From assembly GCF_031143425.1 (NCBI RefSeq), contig NC_090451.1:347208339-347272338 (forward strand): a DNA stretch of 64,000 nucleotides. Direction: 5' to 3'. Position numbers and translations under genes: made by a program. This document shows positions 46,332 to 55,845 of this stretch, in pieces. The DNA comes from Pleurodeles waltl (taxonomy: Eukaryota; Chordata; Amphibia; Caudata; Salamandridae). The notes beneath the pieces were generated by a model. That model was not told where the DNA came from and searched no databases. It worked only from the letters and a program-made list of their open reading frames with translations. Position 1 is the first letter of the stretch; each line of letters begins with the position of its first letter.

Positions 46332-47782
46332 ATGGCAGACACTCCTAGAAAGCGCAAATTGAAATTTGCAGAAAAAGAACTGGAGGTGCTGACTGAGGAA
46401 TGCTGTCAGCACCATGAACAACTTTTTGGGAGGGCAGCCCTCAGTGTGCCACAGGTGGAAAAGAAAAGGATTTGGGCTGAAATACAGGACAAGGTAAACT
46501 CCCTGGGTGTGAGCCACCGGAGCATAGAAGAATTGAAGAAACGGTGGTATGACCTGCGCTCCCGGACCAAGGAGAGAGTGGGAGAGCGGCTCCGGGAGAT
46601 GAGGGGCACTGGAGGGGGACCACCACCCACACCCCTGGAGGAAAGGGTGGAGGAGACCTTGGAGCCAGAAGCAGTGTGCGGGATGGGAGAGCTGGACACG
46701 TCAGCAACAGGACCATCAACCGGTGAGTACCATTAGACATGCATGTACACCCATATATGCCATACCTCCACCCACCTTGTACAAAGCAGCATGCACAACC
46801 AAAATAGCTCCATTTCAGAGTAGCAACCACCTGCATGGTGCATTATGGGCAATGTAGTCAAGTAGGCAGTTGATAGGCAACAGTTTATTAGGAAGTAGAT
46901 AACAGATGGTAGATACTGACAGTGTGTACTCTATGTCCCACAGGTCTCCCACACAACACCACCTCCAGCCACAGCGTCCAGGGGCCACAGGTCAGCCACC
47001 AGCCTGCACATGACTCAGGACCAGCCACCACAGGGACCTGCACCACCCAAGCACAGTCCCTTCCTGATGCACCAGTTACCATACTGGTGAGTGAGCCAGC
47101 ACCCGGTCCCAGCCCCAGTGCCGGTGCACAGGACACAGAGCCTCCACAGCGTCGCAGGCGACGTCTAAATGTCCCTCCAGTGCCTCAGTCTGAGTCAGGG
47201 GACGCATCCATGTCGGCCACCGAGGCTGCACTCCTACGTGGTCAGCGGCTGCAGACACGGGAGATAAGGAACATATCAGGGGCCATGCGGGTCATGGAAC
47301 AGAATCATAACACAGGGCTGCAACTGGTACACACAGAGCTGCAACAACTCAATACCCATGTTGGCGACCTTGCACTCTCAATGAGACAACTGGTGGCAGA
47401 AGTCATCACTGAGAGAGAGGGTGCAAGGGGCCGTGACAGTCAGCTCATCCACCGGCTAGATCGCATGTCTGCCTCCATCGTCAGGCTGGCAGTGAACACC
47501 ACTGGCCTGTCACGGTGCACGGTCAGCCTCCAGGTGGACATGGGCCACATTGCCAGTGATGTGGGACGTGGACTGGGACGTCTCAGCCACGCCGTAGATC
47601 TCATGGAGACACAACAGGTGGCAAGGGGCGCGGCAGACATGCCGCAGGACAGCAAGGAGGGCTCCACCGTTAGCAGTGTCTCCGCCAGTGACACCAGGGT
47701 GTTGCGCAGTGGTAGCGCAAGGCAGGGCACTGCTGACACACCAGGAACCAGCCATGCTGGGCGAGGCCGGCGTAGAGTGTGA
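46332..47782 (+). CDS. Harbinger Myb/SANT-like DNA-binding protein, intact, two exons
   Basis: Start ATG in a strong context (GCTGCCATGG). Exon 1 is 46332-46722 and exon 2 is 46944-47782; the 221-base intron has GTGAGT and CCCACAG borders and the phase is kept, giving 409 residues. Residues about 8-90 form a Myb/SANT-like domain: KLKFAEKELEVLTEECCQHH, then KKRIWAEIQDKVNSLG and IEELKKRWYDLRSRTKERV, with Trp48 and Trp72. A Pro/Thr/Ser-rich linker follows, a basic cluster RRRRR near residue 200 (nuclear localisation likely), then a long helical, coiled-coil-like stretch from about 225 to 320, and a Ser/Arg-rich tail. Such proteins bind the element ends and bring the transposase to nuclear DNA. 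The whole frame is open, so it could be expressed. Relatives are often annotated as NAIF1-like; I give no symbol. Confidence 0.85.
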
Positions 47783-47827
47783 GCTACAGACTGTCCTGGA
47801 GTAGAGGCACATGAGGTTAATGTGTCC

Positions 47828-49143
47828 TCATGCCAGGTGGACTTTTACAGCCCCTGAACTGTAGTTCATGTATATAGTTTTTTTGGTACACATTATTAAA
47901 TTCCTTGTTTGTTCCACTGCACACCTGGACTCATTGTGTGTGACATTAGTGAGTGTGGTGAGAGTTAGCACGTACCTTCCAAAGTATTGGTTTGCAATGT
48001 GGTCCCGTCTCAGTCTGCCTTGATTTGCAATGCTTCTATCCCCATGATGGCGATGTGGAAGCTCTTGCTCGTCATCCTCCGAATCTGGGTCTTCTGGGGT
48101 GAGAGGTAACCCACGTCTGGTGGCAATGTTGTGCAGTATAGCGCATGCGCCAACTATCTTGAAAGCTGTTACTGGGTTATACTGGAGGGCACCTCCACTT
48201 CTGTGGAGGCATCTGAATCTTGCCTTCAGCAGTCCAAAGGTCCTCTCTATGATATTTCGGGTCCTCCTATGGGCATTGTTGTATCGCCTCTCAGTCTCAT
48301 TGCTGGGTGTTAAGTACGGGGTAAGTATCCATGGTCATAGTGCATATGCACTGTCACCTGTTTGGCACAAAATGTACAATGTTAGCTGGGCATTGATGGG
48401 TTCCACATTGACCTGTGTGTATGTCTTCAAGGTGTATTCAGCTATACCTAGGAGGTATCCGTCTCGAAACTCCCCACGTTCTAGGCGTTGGTGTATCCCA
48501 CTGTGCCTAAAAATGTAGGAGTCATGTGTGCTCCCTGGAAATTCGGCAACCATGTCAGTGATAACATAATGGGCGTCACATACCACCTGGATGTTCAGTG
48601 AGTGGGTACACTTCCGGTTGCAGAACAGATATTCCAGATTTGAAGGTGGGCATATTTGTATATGTGTCCCGTCTACATACCCTATGACATGGGGGAAGTT
48701 GGCAATCCTGTAGAATTCCAACTTGTGCTGTTGATTTCTGCCTCATTCCTGGGTAGGTATATGTATCTGGACATGTGTGTGAGTAAGACATCTAGGAATG
48801 CTCTGAAGAACCGTGAGAGTGCACTTTGGGATACCCCACCTGCCACGGCAATGACCCCCTGATAGCTACCCGAGGCCAAGAGGTGCAGTGAGCATAGCAC
48901 TTGCACATGTGTAGGGGTGGCGCAGCCGCGCACAGTCTGGTGTTGAAGCTGAGGATTGAGTAGCTCTATTAAATCTAGTATTGCTGCACTGCTAAGTCTG
49001 TATTTATCATATATCTCCTCCTCAGTTTGTTGGAAAAGTGTCTGCCTGGTTCTGTATATCTTCTCCTGTCTCTGGCTCCTCCTCCTCCTCTGCTGTGCGG
49101 CGTGGGCTCTCCTCCTCATTGCTATCACATATATCTCCGCCAT
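47828..49143 (-). pseudogene. Harbinger DDE transposase, two small lesions
   Basis: Starts MAEIYVIAMRRRAHAAQQ at 49143 behind a TATA box. N-terminal helical part EEEIYDKYRLSSAAILDLI; then HVQVLCSLHLLASGSYQ. A single-base deletion near 48735 shifts the frame just before GYVDGTHIQI (first Asp, about residue 158). The second Asp is in PGSTHDSYI (about 208). A 90-base GT-AG intron (48447-48358), itself open and divisible by three, splits GYLLG|DSAYA; the same intron position is used in copies A and B. An in-frame TGA (48337-48335) follows, then NIIERTFGLLKARFRCLH with the catalytic Glu (about 270, spliced). The frame closes at 47828, or splices at GGAAG|GTACGT near 47970. Spliced length would be near 408 residues, or about 360 with the alternative end, typical of the family. 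Confidence 0.88.
48358..48447 (-). other. 90-base intron in the transposase
   Basis: Donor CCTAG|GTATAG, acceptor CCAAACAG|GTGAC. Removing it restores the family motif GYLLGDS. No stop codon in frame, so unspliced RNA would be read through with 30 extra residues. Confidence 0.75.
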
Positions 49144-49173
49144 CTTGAGTAACCCAGGTGCCTTCTGGGTCTC

Positions 49174-49181
49174 CTTTTATA
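49174..49181 (-). promoter_or_regulatory. TATA box of the transposase gene
   Basis: TATAAAAG on minus, about 31 bases before the start codon, so the 5' leader would be very short. The start region reads CAAGATGGCGGAG, which also resembles a YY1 site. Confidence 0.65.
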
Positions 49182-49199
49182 CTTTGGTTCTGGTTACAC

Positions 49200-49449
49200 C
49201 TGCTCTGAGTTAGTGGTAAATTGGAAGTGCAATTTGCGAGTGGCTATTGCATTTGGTATGCGATTCGCAAATTGCGACTTCCTATTTGCGGGTCACAAAA
49301 TGGGGTCACTATTTTTGCGAGTCGGTAATGGCTCGCGTCGCAATTTGCGAGTCAGAAATGGGATTTTTGCATCCCGTTTCTGATTTTGCGGGATCGCAAA
49401 TTGCGATTCGGCCATTTGCGACTCACAAAAGTTTGCTACATCTGGCCCC
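49200..49449. repeat. Right subterminal repeat cluster of the young Harbinger
   Basis: Many copies of TTTGCGAGTC / GCAAATTGCGA-like words in both orientations, mirroring the left cluster. Confidence 0.6.
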
Positions 49450-49794
49450 TAGGTTCTGTAGTTGCTTTGCATCATGTGTAAACATAAAAGACTCACCCAC
49501 TGCATAGCACTTACAATTAAGATCCTTTTTGACAGTAAAAGTTTTGACAGTGTATCTTTGCACATATTATTGAATGTTAACTTAAGGGTATGCCATCTTT
49601 TAAATATTGATTGCATTATGTGTTGGATTTAGATTCTACTTTAATTAATATGGTGACACCCTGACAGAGCCTTCCCTTTTATTAACTGCATCCACCATGT
49701 TGTGTTAGGCTTATTGGAGGAGGGGTTCATGTGATTTTAGAATTCAGGCCAGAATCCTGGTGCGTAAACCATGACAGGTGCCAGCAGAGACATT

Positions 49795-50423
49795 GGCCCT
49801 CATTCCGACCCTGGCGGTCCAAGACCGCCAGGGCCGCGGGCAACGGAAGCACCGCCAACAGGCTGGCGGTGCTTTATTGCCCATTCTGACCGCGGCGGTA
49901 AAGCCGCGGTCAGAAAAGGGGATCCGGCGTTTTCCCGCCGGATTTCCCCTGGCTGGGCTGAACCTCCATGGCGGCGCTGCAAGCAGCGCCGCCATGGGGA
50001 TTCCGACCCCCTTCCCGCCAGCCTGTTTCTGGCGGTTTTTACCGCCAGGAACAGGATGGCGGGAACGGGTGTCGTGGGGCCCCTGGGGGCCCCTGCACTG
50101 CCCATGCCACTGGCATGGGCATTGCAGGGCCCCCCTAACAGGGCCCCAGCATAATTTTCACTGTCTGCATAGCAGACAGTGAAAATCGCGACGGGTGCTA
50201 CTGCACCCGTCGCACACCTGCAACACTGCCGGCTCCATTCGGAGCCGGCTTCTGTGTTGCAGGCCCTTTCCCGCTGGGCCGGCGGGCACTCCCTTGGCGG
50301 GCGCCCGCTTTCCCAGCGGGAAAGTCAGTATGGCCCCCGCGGTCTTTTGACCGCGGGGCGGCCATTTGGCGATTCCCGCCAGGCGGGCAGCGACCGCCGC
50401 CCGCCCGGGTCAGAATGACCCCC
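49795..50423. mobile_element. Harbinger MITE, GGCCCTCATT family, 629 bp
   Basis: Ends GGCCCTCATTCCGACCCTGG and, reversed right end, GGGGGTCATTCTGACCCGGG. ATT at 49792-49794 and 50424-50426. Very GC-rich with CGG/GGCGG subterminal motifs, unlike its flanks, and many intact CpG, so probably young. Open frames inside are GC artefacts. Confidence 0.85.
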
Positions 50424-50519
50424 ATTATCTTGTTCCATTCACTATATATTTGTAAAATGGCACAGAGTATTTAGCAATGTGTGCAATAAAGTACTTTGCT
50501 TTTCAGGAGGAGAAACATT

Positions 50520-51046
50520 GGCCCTCATTATGAACACGGCGGTTAACCCCATCGTGTTCATGCTGGCGGTCTTTCTATAGACGGCAGCCCCCCTGGGACT
50601 CTGCCGGTTGTATAATAAACATTCTGCTGGGCTGGCGGGCGGAAACGTTGTTTCCACCCGCCGGCCCAGTAGAATGCCCAGCCGGGAGATTGCGGAGCCG
50701 CCGTCAATGCCTATATGCACAGATCACTGCCTGTAAATCGTGCAGTGACCTACGCGATGGGTCACTGCACAGGGACCCCTGCAATGCCCATGCCAAGTGC
50801 ATGGGCAGTGAAGGGGTGCCCAGGGGGACCCCGGAGCACCCCTTCCATTTCCCCGCCAGAGGAAAGGCTGGAGGAAATGGGATCATTATCCGAAGGGCAG
50901 CAGCGCTGCCCTGTCTCATAGTGATACTGTCCACCGTCAGGCTCCCTATCTTCAAAATGTGGCGGTCTGGACCACCATGCCGGATTGCAGTATTTCCCAC
51001 CACCGCCGGTATGGTGGCCCACACTGCCAAGATCATAATGAGGGCT
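50520..51046. mobile_element. Harbinger MITE, GGCCCTCATT family, 527 bp
   Basis: Ends GGCCCTCATTATGAACACGG and, reversed right end, AGCCCTCATTATGATC. ATT at 50517-50519 and 51047-51049. Internal GCCGGCCCAG and CGGCGGT motifs. It sits 96 bp from the previous MITE, with a similar target (ACATT|GGCC). Confidence 0.85.
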
Positions 51047-51049
51047 ATT

Positions 51050-52391
51050 GACTGGACAACAATTGTTTGTTGTTTTGCTGAGAGCTCAGTCTCTAACCCA
51101 CAAGTAGAACCAGAGCTGTGAATTTTTAAAGTTTTTAGTAAAAACTAGCACATGAAAGATCAAAACTTTAACCTCAGACATCTACTCTCGCAAGACTGGG
51201 TCAAAGTCAAAAACTATACTAACCACAATGGAGCACTGGTAGGAAACAAGTGGACTGGACCTGCTCATTGCTTACCTTCAAAACTAGAAGAAATGTTACA
51301 AAAATGTACTCAGAAGGTGACGTTTAGAGGGGCAAGGCAGCTGGTGGTGTTCGAAAAGAGAGTATAGTCTCCAAAGAGTATTGGATCAAAACTGCAGCGA
51401 AGATTCCTACTTTTGGACCTAGGGTCTCATTTAGAGTTTGGCATCACAAACATGACAGATATTGTATCTGCTCTACTATGATGTCCATGGAATATAATGG
51501 CAGAGCACATCCTATTCAGTTGTAGGTGGGGTGTACTCAGCTCCAACCCCATCCTGCCAGAAGATGGCCAGTTCAAGCAACCTAATCAATCTATTGCATG
51601 ACTGTCTGGAGGGAATTCAGAAAGTCAAACTGTCAGTTATGCTCAGTCATGTGCCCTCTGAGGGACTGCAGACACCAAATGGCTAAGGGCACGAAAATGG
51701 CATCTTTCTAAAAGTGGCATTTTCAAAATTATAATGTAAAATCCAACTTTATTATTAAAGAGGATTTGTCATTACAATTTCATAGATACCAAACATGAAA
51801 CGTTTACGTGACCCCGTCAAAAGTTAACACTTATTAAATGTAATAAGGAAATCAAATAATATCCTATGGGACAGGTAGGACTCACAGTAGTGACAACCAA
51901 ATTCAGGAGTTTTTCACTACCAGGACATGTAACACTTAAAAGTATCTGCCCAAACTTTTTATTACCATGCACCCTGCCCTCTGGGTTACCCACGGCCTAC
52001 CCTAGGTGTTACAAATGCAATAAAGGGAAGTTTAATTCCTGGCAGCAGGTATATATTGCTAAGTCACCTGGCCAATTTAAAATAGTTTTCATGTTGCAAT
52101 TGCAGAAGTGGGACATGTTTTAAGGGGCTACTTAAGTGGGTGGCACAATAAGTTCTGCAGTCCCAGTAGTAGCTTTTAAATTTACAGGTCCTGGGTATAT
52201 GATATACCACTCAACAAGGGACTTACAAGTAATTTAAATATGCCAATCAGGTGCAAGACAATTAAACCATGATTATGGGAGTGAGCACAAGTACATTAGC
52301 ACTGGTTAGCAGTGATAAAGTGAACAGAAATGGAGTTAATGGGCAAACATGTTGGGTGAAGCCCACCATAAAGCTGACAGTTGCTACAAAT
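51050..52391 (-). mobile_element. Truncated copy of the 2.75-kb LTR family
   Basis: Collinear with the LTR at 9357-12111: shared blocks around CTAGCAC..AAAGATCAAA (51145 and 9660), AAAAGTGGCATTTTCAAAAT (51710 and 11410), GTTTTTCACTACCAGGACAT, and GGGCTACTTAAGTGGGTGGC-like DNA near 52124. The right border near 52391 matches the family's other terminus; the left is cut by the MITE. Confidence 0.65.
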
Positions 52392-52925
52392 ATAACAGAG
52401 GATTTAATATTAATCAATGACAGTTAGTAAACTAGCTATTTTATTCAGCGTGCTGGTGCCTTAAAAAGGGCTGGTCTATATGTCTATATGCAACACATAT
52501 AAAAACATAAATAATAAATAATGCATCTTTCTTATTTTGTTTCCACAACTAGGGCAGATGAGAGCTGCCACTTGAGTGTTACAATAAATAGGGCAAAATG
52601 ATAAGCCTGCCAGTGGAGCCTGTCCACCTCCTTCCAGAATGTCACACCTTTTAAGAGCCGTTGTGCGTGTGTGCGCGTGGGTGCACGCACACTTGCATGT
52701 CATTTGTAGGGTTGTGTATTTGAACGAGGCTCAATTTAGTCAGATTCCTTTGTCACTTCAATGTGATACGTTTTGATATTTTGTGCATATGTCTTTCCTT
52801 CAGATTGATTGTATTGGGCTGTGCATGTGTATTTGAAGCCTACATAAATAGTTGCTAGACTATATTGTTTTCCCATTGTACTTGCTGGTTGTAGCTTGAT
52901 ATGTTTACCAGTGTGGTGAATCAAT
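52392..52925. other. Unassigned, with a short GTGTGTGCGCG run
   Basis: A purine/pyrimidine alternating run at 52661-52690 could adopt Z-DNA. Nothing else recognised. Confidence 0.35.
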
Positions 52926-53830
52926 ATTAGTTGTTATTGGGAAGCAGGAGATTAGCTTCGCCCTTTGGGGTGCAGGCCAGTGCACCATCACCTAGTGACC
53001 TTTAACCTACTTAGCTAGCTCTGTTTTAGCCCATTTATATTATTATTTCTTTGAACCCCTTCGCTGCAAGGCCTTTTCCCCCCTTCAGATGCCAAGCCTT
53101 TTTTGGCTGTTTGGGGCAGTTCGTGCTTAGGCACTCATTACGTTTTGTCCACATAAGCTCCACACACCAAATTTGCATTATTTTTCCCAACATCCTAGGG
53201 ATTCTAAAGGTACCCAGACTTTGTGGGTTTGCCTGAAGGAGACCAAGAAATGAGCCAAAATACACAAAAAAAAATCTTTTTTTTTAAATGGGAAAAAAGG
53301 GCTGCAGAATAAGGTTTTTTTCTTGAAAATAGCATCAACAAATGGTTTGAGGTGCTAAAATCACCATCTTCCCAGCTTTCAGGAACAGGCAGATTTGAAT
53401 CAGAAAACCCAATTTTTCAACCCAATTTTGGCATTTTACTGGGACATTTTTACTATTTTTTTTGCTTCCAGCCTCCTTCCAGTTAGTAACAGAAATGAGT
53501 GTGAAACCAATGCAGGGCATTGTGGGGACGGAAATGGTGCGGGTGCATGTGAAGCACACCACCCTGTACTCACAAAGATGTTTAGTTTTTTCTACAAGGC
53601 AGCATACCACAATCTGAAAGTGCAGCCCTCACCATTCCAAGTGGAAATGTTTTTGAGAGTTAGCCAAGCTCTCATGGCCCAAATGTGAAACCAAAGCCCA
53701 AAATAATCAAATGTCCTCTTGCTTGCCATGGGATAAGATGTTTTAGTGTGCGAAGGGAGAGCTGAAAAACTGTTATCCCCTTCAGTTGGGGTGGGGGCAT
53801 AACCATGCCTATACTGGTTGGTAGCCACCA
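52926..53830. repeat. Unclassified interspersed repeat
   Basis: Non-coding block beginning near the CTTCGCCCTTTGGGG motif. I recall similar DNA in newt transcripts. Homopolymer A/T runs at 53267-53320. Confidence 0.4.
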
Positions 53831-53869
53831 CCACACTATTTGTTTTTGCCTCAGGGGTCGCTTCCCTTG

Positions 53870-54394
53870 CGAGAAATTGGCAACAAAAAAAATCCCTGAT
53901 GCCTAGTGGTTTCTGCCCCCCTTTGGGGGCAAATTGGACTGCTAAAAATAGGCTGATCTGCTCCCAAGGGGGGCAGAAATGCCAAAAATAAATTTGCCTC
54001 CCAGGGGAACAACCCTTGCCTAAGGGCCCGCTCCCCTTGCGTGAAATTGACACAAAAAAATAAAAATCCCTGGTGTCTTGTGGTTTCTGCCCCCAAGATA
54101 AAAATAGGCCGATCTTTCCCCAAGGTGGACAGAAATGGCCTAAGTACAATTTGCCCCCCCAAGGGAGCGATCCTTGCCTAAGGGGTATCTCCCCATATAT
54201 AAAAAAATAAAGTAAACCAAAAAATGTATATCCCTGGTGTCTAGGGATTTCTGCCCCCAAGACCCGGGGGGGGGGGCAGAAAAAGCTTAAAAATATTTTG
54301 CCCCCCTGGGGAGCAGCCCCTTGCCAAAGGGACCACTCCCCTTATGTCAATAACAACAAAACAGTTTATTCCCTGGTGTCTAGTGGGCATTTTG
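53870..54394. repeat. Tandem repeat, period about 140-174 bp
   Basis: CCCTGGTGTCTAGTGG-like cores recur near 53894, 54068, 54232 and 54371, each followed by TTTCTGCCCCC and an AAATTTGCCCCCC block (the last unit diverges). A 222-codon minus-strand frame through it reflects the repetition, not a gene. Confidence 0.75.
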
Positions 54395-54545
54395 GCTGTC
54401 CGATTGCATCGCGATCGGGCAGCAGAAATGTTGAGAGAGACTTGAAAGGAGAGGAAATACATTTCCTCTCCTTTCGTGCCTCTCTCGCCCCCCCCCAACG
54501 TGATCAAAGGAGAAATGCTTTTGCATTTCTCCTCCGATCAGCTTC
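54395..54545. repeat. Three consecutive palindromes
   Basis: Hairpins centred near 54412 (GATTGCATCGCGATCGGG), 54461 (perfect 15-bp stem GAAAGGAGAGGAAAT) and 54522 (GGAGAAATGC stem with GATCA flanks). They separate the tandem repeat from Harbinger copy C. Confidence 0.7.
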
Positions 54546-55339
54546 CATCCCCAGGCAGACACACCAACATCCACTGCCTCCACTGTGTCCCGCTCCTCCA
54601 CGTCCTCCTCCTCCCTCCCTGTCTTGTCTCCACTTACACCTGCATGCACTACATCTTCATCCACTACCTCCATCGCCAGCACGCCCATCACCACACACCA
54701 CTCATGTGCACTCACCACCCTCACTACCATTCACACATCCCATGTGTCCTCTCCCAGAGTGTCTGTGAGTCCTCCTGCCAAACTACACAAACGCAGGCAC
54801 ACACCCACCCAACAGCCATCCAGCTCACAACAGCCTCGGGCCCATGCACCTTCACCCAAATTCAGCAAACGTACACCTCCTACAACCACTACCTCTTCCT
54901 CCACTCCCAAACCCCCTCCATCTTCCGTCCCAGTGTGTCTAAGAAACTTTTCCTGGCTAACATTGACCTCTTCCCTACACCTCCCCCCTGTCCTTCCCCT
55001 AGGGCCAGGCTGTCCAGGTCCCAGCACAGCACCTCAGCCACCAAATCCTCCACCACAGTGGTCTCAGCAAGTGCGGTCACATCGCGGGCGCCACCCATCA
55101 GGGCTGCCAGTGTGCCACCTAGCGAGGCCAAGGAGCAGGCCATTCCGCCACCTGCCAAGGTAAAGAAGGTGCCCACATGCCGGAGGGAGAAGCAGCACCT
55201 ACCAGCAAGCAAGGGCTCCTCCACGCCAAAAGGGGACAGTGGCAAGGCACCAGCAGCAACATCAAAGGTGGGGAAGGGACACAAGCTGAAGAGCAGGTCA
55301 GGACAGGGCACGGAGGCTCCGGATGAGGGACCAGAGTAA
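54546..55339 (+). pseudogene. Low-complexity protein tail, perhaps Myb-A C-terminus (copy C)
   Basis: Ser/Thr/Pro-rich in the frame open from 54546 to about 54930 (RVSVSPPAKLHKRRHTPTQQ). It then seems to shift frame into SKKLFLANIDLFPTPPPCPS and a Lys-rich tail (KAPAATSKVGKGHKLKSRSG) that stops at 55339. No domain is recognisable. Orientation is opposite to transposase exon 1, as for Myb-A in copies A and B, whose third exon is also Ser/Pro-rich. Composition-based similarity is weak evidence, so the family call is tentative. Confidence 0.35.
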
Positions 55340-55690
55340 CCCCTTCTGTCAACCACAAAACCAACTTGTACAGCGGTGGAAACCGCCACCTGCACTGCCA
55401 CCTGCACCACCACCAGCACCACCACCTGCACATCTGCTGCCTCACCAACAGTCCCCAGCATCATTCCCAGTGGGCATCCATCTGAGGCTGCAGGAGACGT
55501 CCTGCTGTGTCCCTCAACAGGTGCAGACACATGCACCACCTCCAGCACCTCCACCACAGCCACTGCAGCAACCACCACCACTAGCCCTGCGACGTGCTCA
55601 AACAGTGCCACCACGACTGACATGGCAATCGTCCCCAGTGGGCAGCCGTCTGAGGCTGCAGGAGACATCCTGGACCCTGCCTAGCGTACA
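55340..55690. repeat. CAC-rich low-complexity stretch with two related units
   Basis: CCCAGTGGGCA.CC.TCTGAGG units recur near 55465 and 55630, each followed by CTGCAGGAGAC. Between them lie CACCACCACCTGCA-type runs. Open in several frames because of composition. Confidence 0.6.
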
Positions 55691-55845
55691 TGAGGCATGA
55701 CTCCCAGCACTGTTTGTACCAGCAGGTGCCAGGCGAAGTCACGGCAGTGTGGAGTTTGTCTCTGCCTCCATGGAGTATCATGCTACCTGTTTCCAGGCAA
55801 TCTCGTGGCACACACACCCAGGTGAGGGAATGGGACCTGCCACAC

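Larger units (their letters stand above)
45966..49449. mobile_element. Nearly intact autonomous-type Harbinger element, 3.5 kb
   Basis: The ends are inverted (AGGGCTGGATGTAG left; right end reversed GGGGCCAGATGTAG). CTA at 45963-45965 and 49449-49451 is a candidate 3-bp duplication, with one base of ambiguity. Both ends carry clusters of a TTTGCGAGTC-like motif. Inside are a Myb-like gene on plus (46332-47782) and a transposase on minus (49143-47828), tail to tail with 45 bases between stop codons. The Myb gene is open and the transposase has two small lesions, so the insertion is recent. This is a different family from copies A-C: ends, proteins and lack of a third gene all differ. Confidence 0.9.
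45613..49776. mobile_element. Possible solo LTR split by the young Harbinger
   Basis: The outer parts (45613-45962 and 49452-49776) would join into about 675 bp beginning TGTCATGAAC and ending ACCATGACA, a TG...CA pair with a 7-bp inversion. No matching 5-bp duplication was found, so this is tentative. Confidence 0.35.

Noticed and set aside
45963..46517. 184-codon minus-strand open frame over the left Harbinger end
   Set aside because: It overlaps the inverted end and exon 1 of the well-supported Myb gene in another frame.
49771..50182. Overlapping 100-134-codon frames on both strands
   Set aside because: GC-rich MITE interior has few stop codons; no frame has a domain and none is shared with sister MITEs as protein.
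53592..54260. 222-codon minus-strand open frame
   Set aside because: It runs through a tandem repeat and simply repeats similar peptides; no family match.
54889..55668. 259-codon minus-strand open frame, Val/Ala-rich
   Set aside because: It is the reverse of a CAC/ACC-rich low-complexity stretch on plus; composition explains the openness.
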